A stretch of 64,000 bases of DNA, taken from NCBI GenBank assembly GCA_025351185.1, contig JANXWJ010000118.1, positions 1 to 64,000 on the forward strand, written 5' to 3'. The notes beneath the pieces are model-generated. The model saw nothing but the letters and a program-made list of their open reading frames with translations. It was not told where the DNA came from and did no database searches. The position numbers and the translations under genes were made by a program. The stretch comes from Candidatus Nanopelagicales bacterium. GTDB taxonomy: Bacteria; Actinomycetota; Actinomycetes; S36-B12; CAIYMF01. This document shows, in pieces, positions 44,317-53,421 of the stretch. Positions within the stretch are counted from its first letter, which is position 1; each line of letters starts with the position of its first letter.

Positions 44317-45165
44317 TCAGGCGCGCTCGGTGTCGGCGCCGAGGAGGTCGGCGAGGCTCGTGGCCTCGTGACCGGTGATGTCCTCGACGGCCGTGCTGAT
44401 CTCGGCCATCTCGCCGGCGGCGATGGCGGTGTAGGTCGACACCCACGCATCGACCTGCCAGGGCGGTGCGTGGTAGACCGCGCGCGACGCGTAGGCCTCG
44501 GCCACCGTCTCGGGGTGGTAGGAGTAGGGCCGTCCCGTGGCAGCGGCGAGGACCTCGGCGACCTCGGTGAGAGTGAGCGCCGCCGGGCCGGTCAGGTTGT
44601 AGGCCACGTCGCGGTGGGAGGTCGCACCGAGCAGGATCTCCGTCGCCACCTCGGCGATGTCGTCGATCGCCACCATCGATGCCCGACCACTGCCCGCGGG
44701 GCCCCGGATCACGCCGTCGTCGCCCGCGAGGTGCACGGCGAAGTCGGCATAGAGGCTGTCGCGCAGGAACGTGAACGACATCCCGCTCTGCTTGATCCGC
44801 TGCTCGGTAGCCCAGTGGTCGCGCGCGAGGGTGAAGGTCGCGTGCGGCGAAGCGCCGAGGAAGGACACATAGACCAGGTGCTGGACCCCGGCGGCGGCCG
44901 CTGCGTCGATGAAGGTCAGGTGCTGCTCGACCCGGTCGACGGCTTCGGCAGCCGACACCATGAGCACCACCTCGAGCCCGTCGAGGGCGCGGCGTACGGC
45001 GTCACCGTCGGAGTAGGTCGCTTGCACCACGGTGGCACCCGCATGGTCTGGTGCGCGCGCGGGATCACGGACGACGAGGCGTTGCTGTGCACCGCTTCCG
45101 GCGAGACGCCCGGCGACTTTTCCGCCCAGGCGCCCCGTGCTCCCGGTGACACCGATGACCGCCAT
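44317..45165 (-). CDS. NmrA-like NAD(P)H-binding protein (SDR a5 type)
   Basis: This 282-aa atypical SDR begins VIGVTGSTGRLGGKVAGRL, with the GxxGxxG loop, and continues LVVRDPAR and VVQATYSDGDAVRRALDGLEVVLMVSA, as in QorB/NmrA proteins. HLVYVSFLGASPHATFTLARDHWATEQRIKQSGMSFTFLR matches the YesF/QorB region. No Tyr-x3-Lys catalytic pair is visible, so it may be a redox sensor or quinone reductase. The ATG follows a run of six G. It is divergent from the aldehyde dehydrogenase gene. Confidence 0.85.
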   Translation of the reverse strand: MAVIGVTGSTGRLGGKVAGRLAGSGAQQRLVVRDPARAPDHAGATVVQATYSDGDAVRRALDGLEVVLMVSAAEAVDRVEQHLTFIDAAAAAGVQHLVYVSFLGASPHATFTLARDHWATEQRIKQSGMSFTFLRDSLYADFAVHLAGDDGVIRGPAGSGRASMVAIDDIAEVATEILLGATSHRDVAYNLTGPAALTLTEVAEVLAAATGRPYSYHPETVAEAYASRAVYHAPPWQVDAWVSTYTAIAAGEMAEISTAVEDITGHEATSLADLLGADTERA

Positions 45166-45312
45166 CCCCCCAACGTACGTCCTGCCTGGCGTCGCGCGTC
45201 ACGAATGCTCCCGCGCCCACCTGACACGGGGCAGGCCCGCCGAGGCCGGTGAGGCAGACCGATCGTCTGGCGCTAGGGTCACCGGCGACGAGAGCGACCG
45301 ACGGGAGCAGCC

Positions 45313-46764
45313 ATGAGCCGCACGATCACATCGGTGGTGGGCGGCTCGCCCGTGACCGGTGGCAGCACGCACACCGATGTGAACCCCTCCGACCTCGCGG
45401 ACGTCGTGCTCGAGCATGGCGAGGCAGACGTCGCGGTCGCGCAGCAGGCTGTGGCAGCTGCGGCTCAGGCGTTCCCCACGTGGTCGCGCACCACGCCGTG
45501 GCAGCGATCCGAGGTCCTCGACAAGGCCGGCAGCGAGGTGCTCGCTCGCGCCGACGAGCTGGGCGACCTGCTCGCCCGTGAAGAGGGCAAGACTCTTCCG
45601 GAGGCCCGCGGTGAGGTAGTGCGCGCCGGCCAGATCCTCAAGTACTTCGCCGGTGCGGTCCTCCAGCCGCACGGTCACCAGCTCGACTCCGTGCGACCGG
45701 GAGTCGACGTCTCGGTCACGCGTGAGCCGATCGGCGTCGTCAGCGTCATCACCCCGTGGAACTTCCCGATCGCCATCCCCGCGTGGAAGATCGCACCGGC
45801 GCTCGCCTTCGGCAACACGGTCGTTTTCAAGCCCGCCGAGCTCGTGCCGGGCAGCGCGTGGGAGCTCGTCGACATCCTCAACCGTTCGGGTCTGCCCGAA
45901 GGCGCGCTCAACCTGGTGCTCGGTCGCGGCTCGTCGGTCGGCCCCACCCTGACGACCGACGCGGCCGTGAATGCCGTGACCTTCACGGGATCCGTGGCGA
46001 CCGGCCGCCTGATCCTCGACGCCCCTGCGCCGCTCGGGCGCAAGGTGCAGCTTGAGCTCGGCGGCAAGAACCCGCTCGTCATCGTCGACGACGCCGATCT
46101 CGCTCTTGCCGTCGAGTGCCTCGTCCAGGGCGGCTTCGGCTCGACCGGGCAGCGCTGCACGGCATCGTCGTTCGCCGTCGCCACCGACTCGATCCACGAC
46201 CGCCTGGTCGAGGCGGTGCAGGAGCGACTCGGCCGCTGGTCGGTCGGGGACGCGCGTACGCCAGGGATCGACATGGGTCCCGTCGTGGACCCCTCGCAGC
46301 TGCGGCAGAACCAGCACTATCTCGACGTCGCGCGACGCGAGGGCGGCGAGGTGCTCGGCGGCGAGCTCGTCGAGCTCGACACCGAAGGCCACTACATGAG
46401 CCCCGCGCTCGTCCTCGGCACGTCCGCCGGCGACACCATCAACCGCGAGGAGGTCTTCGGACCTGTCGTGTCGGTGGTACGCGTCGCTGACTACGCCGAG
46501 GCGCTCGCTGTCGCGAACTCCAGCGCCATGAACCTCTCCGCGGGCATCTGCACCACCGATCTCGCCACCGCTGCGCACTTCCGGCGAAACTCCAGGGCGG
46601 GCATGGTCATGGTCAACCTGCCCACCGCCGGCGTCGACTTCCACGTGCCGTTCGGCGGCCGCGGGGACTCCAGCTATGGCCCGCGCGAGCAGGGTTTTGC
46701 CGCGATCGACTTCTTCACCACGAGCAAGACGGCCTACACGCTCCCCGGCAGTCCGCGGAACTAG
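45313..46764 (+). CDS. NAD(P)-dependent aldehyde dehydrogenase, 2-oxoglutarate-semialdehyde type
   Basis: This 483-aa ALDH has a complete active site: Asn150 (TPWNFP), Lys173 (FKPAE), Glu249 (LELGGKN) and nucleophile Cys282 (GSTGQRCTASS). The ending VNLPTAGVDFHVPFGGRGDSSYGPREQG...FFTTSKTAYT matches the YcbD/KGSADH branch, which oxidises 2-oxoglutarate semialdehyde in sugar-acid or hydroxyproline catabolism. No such pathway genes adjoin it, so the substrate is inferred by family only. GACGGGAG precedes the ATG. Confidence 0.88.
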   Translation: MSRTITSVVGGSPVTGGSTHTDVNPSDLADVVLEHGEADVAVAQQAVAAAAQAFPTWSRTTPWQRSEVLDKAGSEVLARADELGDLLAREEGKTLPEARGEVVRAGQILKYFAGAVLQPHGHQLDSVRPGVDVSVTREPIGVVSVITPWNFPIAIPAWKIAPALAFGNTVVFKPAELVPGSAWELVDILNRSGLPEGALNLVLGRGSSVGPTLTTDAAVNAVTFTGSVATGRLILDAPAPLGRKVQLELGGKNPLVIVDDADLALAVECLVQGGFGSTGQRCTASSFAVATDSIHDRLVEAVQERLGRWSVGDARTPGIDMGPVVDPSQLRQNQHYLDVARREGGEVLGGELVELDTEGHYMSPALVLGTSAGDTINREEVFGPVVSVVRVADYAEALAVANSSAMNLSAGICTTDLATAAHFRRNSRAGMVMVNLPTAGVDFHVPFGGRGDSSYGPREQGFAAIDFFTTSKTAYTLPGSPRN

Positions 46765-46832
46765 CCGCTGGGTGAGGTTCCTGTCCCAGAACTGCTGCCG
46801 CCGACGGGAGGGGCGACTGGGAGGATGGATGG

Positions 46833-48140
46833 GTGGACCGGACCCCGCGACGCGCGTGGCTGGTGTGGGGCGTCGGTGTCGCCGCCTACACCGTCGGGGT
46901 GCTGCAGCGTACGTCGCTGGGGGTCGCCGGTCTCGACGCCGCGGAGCGTTTCGAGATCTCCGCCGCGGTGCTCGGCACCTTCGCCGTCGTGCAGCTGCTG
47001 GTCTACGCCGGCATGCAGGTGCCGGTCGGCGTGCTGCTCGACCGGGTCGGTCCGCGCGCGATGATCGCGACCGGCGCTGCCGTCATGGCGATCGGTCAGA
47101 TCGCGCTGGCGCTCGCGCACTCGTTCCCCGCAGCGATCCTCGCGCGGATCCTGGTCGGCGGCGGCGACGCGATGATGTTCATCAGCGTCCTGCGCCTCGT
47201 GGCAGCCTGGTTCCCTGCCCGGCAGGTGCCCGTCATCACGCAGCTAACGGGCCTCGTCGGCCAGAGCGGCCAGATCCTCTCGGCCATCCCGCTCGTCGCG
47301 CTGCTGCACGGCCCGGGGTGGACCCCGGCGTTCCTCTCCGCCGCGTCGCTGTCCGTGCTCACCTCGGTGACGGCGCTCGCCGCCATCACCGACTCGCCCG
47401 GCGGTCGGGCCTCCGACGAGGTGTCCCCGTCGGGGGCGCGTGTCCGGCACGACCTCGTCGAGGCCTGGCAGCACCCGGGCACTCGCCTCGCGCTCTGGAC
47501 CCACTTCACCACGCAGTTCTCGGGCACGGTCTTCCTGCTGCTGTGGGGCTATCCGTTCCTCATCGCCGGCGAGGGACTCAGCCGGCAGAGCGCCGGTGCA
47601 CTGTTCACGATCCTCACCCTGTCAGGCATGGTCGCCGGCCCGGTTATCGGAGTGCTCGTGTCACGTCACCCGCTGCGGCGATCCTGGCTGGTGCTCGGGA
47701 TCATCGGCTCGACCATGGGGATCTGGACGGTCATCCTGCTGCTCCCCGGCCCGGCACCGTGGTGGCTGCTGCTGGTCCTGGTGCTCGTGCTCAGTGCCTG
47801 CGGCCCGGGGTCGCTCATCGGTTTCGACTACGCCCGCACCTTCAACCCGCCGCACCGGTTCGGCACTGCGACCGGGATCGTCAACGTCGGCGGCTTCGTG
47901 GCGGCATTGCTCGTCATCCTGTTCGTCGGGGTCGTGCTCGACATCGTCGGAGACGGATCGACATACACCCTCAGCGGTTTCCGGGCTGCCCTCTCCGTGC
48001 AGTACGTCTTCTGGATCCTCGGGCTCGTCGGCTTCCTGCGGGCCCGTCAGAGGGTGCGCGCCCGCATGGCCGACCAGGGTCAGCACGTGCCACCGATGCG
48101 TGCCGCCCTGCGAGCTCGACGAGCCCAGCGCCCTCGTTAG
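46833..48140 (+). CDS. MFS transporter
   Basis: This 435-aa protein has 12 predicted helices. RAWLVWGVGVAAYTVGVLQRTSLGVAGL at the N-terminus and VPVGVLLDRVGPRAMIATGAAVMAIGQ after helix 2 (the DRxGxR loop) place it in the MFS_1 group near hexuronate- and nitrate-type carriers. GGAGG lies 8 nt before the GTG. It is 68 bp after the aldehyde dehydrogenase on the same strand and may import that pathway's substrate. It ends 3 bp before the convergent LigD polymerase stop. Confidence 0.86.
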   Translation: MDRTPRRAWLVWGVGVAAYTVGVLQRTSLGVAGLDAAERFEISAAVLGTFAVVQLLVYAGMQVPVGVLLDRVGPRAMIATGAAVMAIGQIALALAHSFPAAILARILVGGGDAMMFISVLRLVAAWFPARQVPVITQLTGLVGQSGQILSAIPLVALLHGPGWTPAFLSAASLSVLTSVTALAAITDSPGGRASDEVSPSGARVRHDLVEAWQHPGTRLALWTHFTTQFSGTVFLLLWGYPFLIAGEGLSRQSAGALFTILTLSGMVAGPVIGVLVSRHPLRRSWLVLGIIGSTMGIWTVILLLPGPAPWWLLLVLVLVLSACGPGSLIGFDYARTFNPPHRFGTATGIVNVGGFVAALLVILFVGVVLDIVGDGSTYTLSGFRAALSVQYVFWILGLVGFLRARQRVRARMADQGQHVPPMRAALRARRAQRPR

Positions 48141-48143
48141 GCA

Positions 48144-49073
48144 CTAGCTGCCCAGTGCGTCCAGGTCATCGGCGTGCTCGGCGTACCACCCCAGTGCCTC
48201 GCCGATCGTGAGCTGGCGGGCGCTGCCGCTCTCGACGGTGCTCCATGTCACCGGGGTCGATGCCGTGGGTCGCGACCTGCCGCGCAGTGACCACGGGACG
48301 ATGGTGGTCTTCGCCGGGTTGTTCTGGCTCCAGTCGACGAAGATGCGACCGGGTCGCAGGTCCTTCGACATCTTGCTCACGACCAGATCCGGCAGGTGCT
48401 GGTCCAGCGCCTGCGCCAGAGCGAGTGCATAGTCCGCCGTGGACCCGGCTCGCTCGAGCACCGAGCGGCCGGCGTCGTTGGCCTCGGCCACTGCGGCATA
48501 GACCTGCATCCCCTTGGAGCCGCTGGTGACGGCGTATGCCGTCATGCCGTGGCCCTCGAGCATCGCGCGCGCGAGGAGGGCGACCTCGCCGCACTCGGCG
48601 AGACCCGCCGGCGCCCCTGGATCGAGGTCGATCACGATGCGATCCGGCGGCAGCGGCTCACCGGAGTCACGGTCGATCCGCCACTGCGGCGCGTGCAGCT
48701 CCAGCGCGCTCTGCTGCGCGCACCACGCGAGCACCGCGATGTCGTCGAGCAGCGGATAGTCGATGTCGCGGGCGCCACGACCTGAGCGGATGCCCTCGTG
48801 ATGCATCGTCACCCGCGGCACCCAGTCAGGGGCACCCTTGGGGAGGTTCTTCTCGAAGAACGGCTCGGCCTCGACGCCGTCGGGCCACCGCTTGCGCGTC
48901 ACCGGTCGGTCGCGCGCGAAGCGCAGCATCGCGGGCGCGACCGTGAGGTAGTACTCCAGCACCTCGGCCTTGGTCGTGCCCGTCTCGGGATAGAGCACCT
49001 TCGCGACATTGGTGAGGCGCAAGGTGCGTCCACCGATCTCGGTCGTGATCGAGCCGTCGGGTCCCACGCTCAT
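48144..49073 (-). CDS. LigD-type polymerase domain protein (end-joining primase-polymerase)
   Basis: This 309-aa stand-alone PolDom of the AEP family adds a few, preferably ribo-, nucleotides at broken DNA ends. Marks are LTNVAKVLYPETGTTKAEVLEYY, RPVTRKRWPDGVEAEPFFEKN, IVIDLDPG (the two metal Asp residues), TSGSKGMQVYAAV and IFVDWSQNNPAKTTIVPWSLR (third acidic site). In mycobacteria it is fused to ligase and nuclease; here it overlaps the separate ligase gene by 4 bp, so the set is translationally coupled. Confidence 0.92.
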   Translation of the reverse strand: MSVGPDGSITTEIGGRTLRLTNVAKVLYPETGTTKAEVLEYYLTVAPAMLRFARDRPVTRKRWPDGVEAEPFFEKNLPKGAPDWVPRVTMHHEGIRSGRGARDIDYPLLDDIAVLAWCAQQSALELHAPQWRIDRDSGEPLPPDRIVIDLDPGAPAGLAECGEVALLARAMLEGHGMTAYAVTSGSKGMQVYAAVAEANDAGRSVLERAGSTADYALALAQALDQHLPDLVVSKMSKDLRPGRIFVDWSQNNPAKTTIVPWSLRGRSRPTASTPVTWSTVESGSARQLTIGEALGWYAEHADDLDALGS

Positions 49074-50017
49074 GACTCGCCTCCGTCATCCGCCACGTCG
49101 TCCGCACCCAGGTCGGGCCGCAGGCGTACGACAGACGGTGCACGCAGCAGCCCTTGCCCGCCGCGACCGAGGTGCTCGACATCGACCACGAGCAGAGGCT
49201 CGACCCACGTGACCGTCGCCAGCACATCGTCAGAGAGCAGCTCGGTGCTCTCGAAGGGCGGGCTCGAGCGCACGGTCTCGGTGAGCACCTGCAGCAACGC
49301 CGCGCTCTGCCGCTCCGAGAGCCCGGACCCGACCGCACCGTCATAGCTCAGCATGCCGTCGCGCGACGGCGTGCCCACGAGCACCGATGCCAGCGGCCGC
49401 CCAGACTCGACGCCGCGCTTCCACCCGCCGATGACGTAGGACTGAGTGCGCCGGTGCGCGATCTTCACCCAGTCAGCGCTGCGCACCCCTGGTCGGTAGG
49501 TCGACCCACGGCGCTTGGCCACGACGCCTTCGAGCCCACGCTGCGCGGTCGACTCGAACAGGGCGGCGCCGTCATCGAAGACCCCCGGCACCAGCAGCTG
49601 CGCGCTGGTCTCGATCACGTCGACGAGCAGCGCGCGGCGCTCGTCGTAGGTGCGGTCGAGGAGGTCGACTCCGCGCAGGCGCAGCAGGTCGAAGACGAGG
49701 AGCGTGACGGGAGCATCGCCCGGGCCGCGCCCTCGGCCCTGGATGCGCGGGGCGAGGCGAGAGAACGACGGGAGGCCATCCTCGTCGAAGGCCACGATCT
49801 CGCCGTCGAGCACGGAGTCGGGCGGCAGGCCGACGATCGAGGCGACCTCGGGGAACCGCGCGGTGGCGTCGGCGCCGGACCGGCTCGCGAGCCACAGACC
49901 GCCGTCGCCGGTGCTCGAGATGATCCGCATGCCGTCCCACTTGACCTCGAAAGCCCAGGTCAGAGGCGCACCCGTGACCGAAAGTAGCGATCCGGGGGTG
50001 GCCAGCATGGGTAGCAC
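49070..50017 (-). CDS. ATP-dependent DNA ligase, LigD/LigC type
   Basis: This enzyme seals broken ends in NHEJ. From GTG 50017 it is 315 aa. The nucleotidyl-transfer Lys is in FEVKWDGMR. Other motifs are SRSGADATARFPEV, LDGEIVAFDEDG, VFDLLRLRGVDLL, EGVVAKRRGSTYRPG and DWVKIAHRR, with an OB-fold tail. The start is uncertain: GTG 50017 has CATGAT 6 nt upstream and could be leaderless, while GTG 50083 would overlap the ku 5' region. It is coupled to the polymerase gene and divergent from ku. Confidence 0.9.
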   Translation of the reverse strand: MLPMLATPGSLLSVTGAPLTWAFEVKWDGMRIISSTGDGGLWLASRSGADATARFPEVASIVGLPPDSVLDGEIVAFDEDGLPSFSRLAPRIQGRGRGPGDAPVTLLVFDLLRLRGVDLLDRTYDERRALLVDVIETSAQLLVPGVFDDGAALFESTAQRGLEGVVAKRRGSTYRPGVRSADWVKIAHRRTQSYVIGGWKRGVESGRPLASVLVGTPSRDGMLSYDGAVGSGLSERQSAALLQVLTETVRSSPPFESTELLSDDVLATVTWVEPLLVVDVEHLGRGGQGLLRAPSVVRLRPDLGADDVADDGGES

Positions 50018-50108
50018 CGGTCCATCATGGGTGATTCCGGCACCCGCCGGCGGCTCCTCGCCTCGGGTGACTTCCCCGGGCACGACGGCCCCACCGGCAG
50101 GAGTTTCG

Positions 50109-51071
50109 ATGAGAGCGATGTGGAAGGGCGCGGTCGCCTTCGGGCTGGTCAACGTGCCGATCAAGCTGTACGCCGCGACCGAGGACCACGACGTCCGGTT
50201 CCACCAGGTGCACGCCGCCGACGGCGGTCGCATCAAGATGGTGCGCACCTGCGCCGTCGACGGGCACCAGGTGGAGTACAAGGACCTCGCGAAGGGCTAT
50301 GAGAGCCAGTCCGGTCAGACGGTCGTCATGGACGAGTCGGACTTCGAGGGCCTCCCGGTGCCCGGCCTGCGTGAGATCGAGGTGCTCGAGTTCGTCCCGA
50401 GCGACCAGGTCGACCCGCTGCTGTTCGACAAGAGCTACTACCTCGAGCCCGACGGCAAGGCGATCAAGCCCTACGTCCTGCTGCGCGAGGCACTCGAGCA
50501 GACCGACCGCACCGCCATCGTCCGGGTCGTGCTGCGCAACAAGTCGCAGCTCGCTGCGCTGCGCGTACGCGGCGAGGTGCTCGTCATGCAGACGATGTTG
50601 TGGCCCGACGAGGTGCGCGCCGCGGAGTTCGACGTGCTCGACGGTGCGATCGAGGTGCGCCCGCAGGAGCTGGCCATGGCGGCGTCACTCGTCGAGTCGC
50701 TGTCGAGCGACTTCGACCCGACGGAGTACACGGACGACTACCGCACGGCCCTGCTCGCCGTCATCGAGAGCAAGCTTGAGGGAGGCGAGGGTGTCACGGC
50801 ACCGGAGGCCGCAGCCTCGAAGGACACCGGCGACGGTCTCGTCGTCGACCTGATGGCCGCGCTGCGCGAGTCGGTCGAGCGCACGAAGGCGACCCGCGCC
50901 CAGGCGGAGCAGACCGATCAGGCAGGTCCGGCGAAGGCAGCGCCCAAGAAGCGGGCGACCACATCGACCAAGCCCGCGTCGACGACCGCCAAGAAGAGCA
51001 CAGCGAAGAAGGCGGCTGAGCCCGAGGATGTCGAGCCGGAGAAGGCCAAGGCACGACGCCGCACTGCCTGA
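50109..51071 (+). CDS. ku: Ku homodimer protein for non-homologous end joining
   Basis: This 320-aa bacterial Ku ring protein binds DNA ends and recruits LigD. It starts RAMWKGAVAFGLVNVPIKLYAATEDHDVRFHQVH, nearly invariant in the family, with KDLAKGYE and TMLWPDEVR further on. The C-terminal ~60 residues are a Lys/Ala/Thr-rich, disordered tail (PKKRATTSTKPASTTAKKSTAKKA), longer than in minimal Ku; such tails aid DNA retention in actinobacteria. It is divergent from the ligase-polymerase pair with about 90 bp between starts. Confidence 0.95.
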   Translation: MRAMWKGAVAFGLVNVPIKLYAATEDHDVRFHQVHAADGGRIKMVRTCAVDGHQVEYKDLAKGYESQSGQTVVMDESDFEGLPVPGLREIEVLEFVPSDQVDPLLFDKSYYLEPDGKAIKPYVLLREALEQTDRTAIVRVVLRNKSQLAALRVRGEVLVMQTMLWPDEVRAAEFDVLDGAIEVRPQELAMAASLVESLSSDFDPTEYTDDYRTALLAVIESKLEGGEGVTAPEAAASKDTGDGLVVDLMAALRESVERTKATRAQAEQTDQAGPAKAAPKKRATTSTKPASTTAKKSTAKKAAEPEDVEPEKAKARRRTA

Positions 51072-51120
51072 GGCACCACCTGTCACCAACCACATCGCGC
51101 GACACCGGCAAGGAGCATTC

Positions 51121-52164
51121 GTGTACGCCCTCAATGCCTGGTACGTCGCTGCGTGGTCGACCGAGGTCACCCGCGAGCCGGCGCGTCGCACGATCTGCGA
51201 GATCCCGGTCGTCCTGTACCGCGCGGTCGACGGGCGCGCGGTGGCCCTTGAGGACCGCTGCCCGCACCGCGGCTACCCGCTGTCGGCCGGGCGTCTCGTC
51301 GGCGACTCGATCGAGTGCGGCTATCACGGCTTCACCTTCGACTGCGAAGGCGTGTGCGTCCGGGTGCCGGCGCAGGAGATCATCCCGCGCCGCACCTTCG
51401 TCCGGTCGTTCCCGGTCGTCGAGCAGGACGGTTGGGTGTGGATCTGGACGGGTGAGAAGGACCTTGCCGACGTCTCGAAGGTGCCGGACACGCACTGGAT
51501 GACGGACCCTGCTTGGGCGACGGTCACGCACTCGTTCCACTTCGACTGTCGCGCCGAGCTCATCCACGACAACCTGCTCGACCTCACGCACGAGTCGTTC
51601 ATCCACACCACGACCGTCGGCGACGACTACATCTACAAGCACGGCATCACGGTCGTGGTCGACGGCGACGTCGTGTCCGCGGACCGGCTGATGCCGAGCG
51701 TCGCGGCCCCGCCGCTCTACGCCACGACGATGCAGCTCGACGGACTCTGGGACCGCTTCCACTGCACGGAGTTCCGCGCTCCCAGCTTCCACGTGCTGCA
51801 CTCCGGCATCACCGGAGAGGGCCGCCCGCGCGAGGAGGGCTATCTCATCAAGGTGCTCAACGGCATCACCCCGATCGACGCCCACAACGCGCACTACTTC
51901 TACGCGTTCTCGCGCAACTTCGGGGTCGATCAGCAGTGGGCCACGGACGAGCTCGTCGAGGGTCTCAAGACGGTTCTCCAGGAGGACGCGGATGCGTTGG
52001 CGCTGCAGGAGATCGGGCTGCAGACCCGACCACCGGGCGAGTTCGACGTGCTCATCGCCCAGGACGCCGGTGTCGCCAAGGCGCGCAAGGTGATGGCGCG
52101 GCTGCTCGCGGCCGAGCGTCAGGGCACGATCACGACCGCCGATCTCGAGCCGTCCTCGTCGTGA
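51121..52164 (+). CDS. Rieske non-heme iron oxygenase, VanA-like
   Basis: This 347-aa oxygenase subunit resembles vanillate O-demethylase. The Rieske [2Fe-2S] cluster is bound by C47-x-H49 and C66-x2-H69 (CPHRGYPLSAG...CGYHG). The mononuclear iron site includes H157 and H162 in NLLDLTHESFIH. AGGAG lies 5 nt before the GTG. No VanB-type reductase adjoins, so electrons must come from elsewhere. The aromatic substrate is unknown. The small gene 46 bp downstream may be cotranscribed. Confidence 0.88.
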   Translation: MYALNAWYVAAWSTEVTREPARRTICEIPVVLYRAVDGRAVALEDRCPHRGYPLSAGRLVGDSIECGYHGFTFDCEGVCVRVPAQEIIPRRTFVRSFPVVEQDGWVWIWTGEKDLADVSKVPDTHWMTDPAWATVTHSFHFDCRAELIHDNLLDLTHESFIHTTTVGDDYIYKHGITVVVDGDVVSADRLMPSVAAPPLYATTMQLDGLWDRFHCTEFRAPSFHVLHSGITGEGRPREEGYLIKVLNGITPIDAHNAHYFYAFSRNFGVDQQWATDELVEGLKTVLQEDADALALQEIGLQTRPPGEFDVLIAQDAGVAKARKVMARLLAAERQGTITTADLEPSSS

Positions 52165-52210
52165 CCCGTCGGTCATCGACCGACAGCGCGCCGCACCCTC
52201 TGGTGAGTCG

Positions 52211-52687
52211 ATGAGACTGATCCTCCGCAACGTCGCCGCACGCCTCGGCGACGACGGGTCCCTCGTGGTGGCCGCGAGCCCCGACAGCCTCGCGCGCCAG
52301 CCGTGGCAGTGGGATGTCCGGCTGTCACGCGAGCCGGTCGGCCAGTCGCAGGACTACGTCGGCGCAGGCATCGGTCGCCATCACGTGTGCGTGCGCGTCG
52401 ACGACGCTCACGTGAGCGCAGAGCTGCTGACCCAGACGTTCGACGATCCGGGGACCGAGCGGCAGACCGTGACGATCGGTCGTCCCGCTGACGAGCTCTG
52501 GCTCGCGGTCGTCGAGACGGGGACGTTCCGGCACGGCCATCTCGAGGTCGCACCCGGCGACGTGCTGGTCTGGGAGGGCGGAGACCCCGTGGGCATCGAC
52601 ATCACCGCGACAAGCGATGAGCGCATCACCGTGGCGCTCGTGATCCTCCGTCGCACGGACGGACAATCGCTCCGCTGGGTCCCCTGA
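52211..52687 (+). CDS. Uncharacterised protein downstream of the Rieske oxygenase
   Basis: I do not recognise this 158-aa protein. It is soluble and strand-rich. The second half, TGTFRHGHLEVAPGDVLVWEGGDPVGIDITATSDERITVALVIL, reads like a jelly-roll or cupin-like sandwich but lacks the cupin His pair. The ATG lies 46 bp after the VanA-like gene, so an accessory role in the same transcript is possible. Codon use is normal for the window. Confidence 0.6.
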   Translation: MRLILRNVAARLGDDGSLVVAASPDSLARQPWQWDVRLSREPVGQSQDYVGAGIGRHHVCVRVDDAHVSAELLTQTFDDPGTERQTVTIGRPADELWLAVVETGTFRHGHLEVAPGDVLVWEGGDPVGIDITATSDERITVALVILRRTDGQSLRWVP

Positions 52688-52844
52688 CGCGCGTCGACTC
52701 AAACGGGCCCTCACCGTCTGGCTGCAGACCGTGACGTCCGCTGAGCGGCGTGGTGCAGACACCAGACGCTGCCTGGCATTCCTTCTCGCCGGGTTGGGGG
52801 TGACACTGAATGGACGGGGACCCTCGATGGGCGGGGAGGCCGAC

Positions 52845-53378
52845 ATGTTGGCCGCTGTAGGTGACCGGGTGTTCCTCGCATCGGTGCGCCCGGGTCACGA
52901 GCACATGGGTCGGGTCGTGGCGCTGCGCCATCCCGACGGATCTCCGCCCTACGTCGTGCGGTGGGACGACAGCGGCACGGAGACCGTGCACTTCCCGCGC
53001 GAGGACTGCCGTATCGAACCGGCCCTGCCTGCCGCGGACGTCACGGCGTCCGTCGGTTCGACGCAGCGGGTGCACCGCTGGACGGTGACTGTCGACGTCG
53101 TCGAGCACGACGAGTTCACCACCGCGCACGCGGTGCTGCACGAGGACGATGCTCCCACCGTCGTCACGGGTCGCGGTGAGTCCGTACGTCGTGCCGGCGA
53201 CCGCAGCATCCCGGAGCTCGGGGACGAGCTCGCGGTGTCACGGGCGCTGCGCCAGCTCTCCGACCGGTTGGCCCACGCGGTGCGCAACACCCTGATCGAT
53301 GTCGAGCACCACGACGTCGACCTCGTCGACCTGCGCCCGAGTCCTGTCGTGGTGATCCGCGAGCGTCTGCGCAGGTGA
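52845..53378 (+). CDS. DUF1918-DUF1876 fusion protein
   Basis: This 177-aa protein joins two small actinobacterial domains usually found alone. Residues 1-60 (VGDRVFLASVRPGHEHMGRVVALRHPDGSPPYVVRWDDSG) match the SH3-like DUF1918. Residues 80-140 (WTVTVDVVEHDEFTTAHAVLHED...RSIPELGDELAVSRALRQLSDRL) match the DUF1876 (dsRBD-like) fold. Neither has a settled function; both are often linked with stress and dormancy genes. GGGGAGG lies 5 nt before ATG 52845, which fixes the start. Confidence 0.78.
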   Translation: MLAAVGDRVFLASVRPGHEHMGRVVALRHPDGSPPYVVRWDDSGTETVHFPREDCRIEPALPAADVTASVGSTQRVHRWTVTVDVVEHDEFTTAHAVLHEDDAPTVVTGRGESVRRAGDRSIPELGDELAVSRALRQLSDRLAHAVRNTLIDVEHHDVDLVDLRPSPVVVIRERLRR

Positions 53379-53421
53379 CCACGAGTCGGCGGATGTGCTT
53401 GCTGGGCAGAGGTTGAGGGCG

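Noticed and set aside
45199-46644. 481-aa minus-strand frame
   Set aside because: Antisense of the aldehyde dehydrogenase, with no motif of its own.
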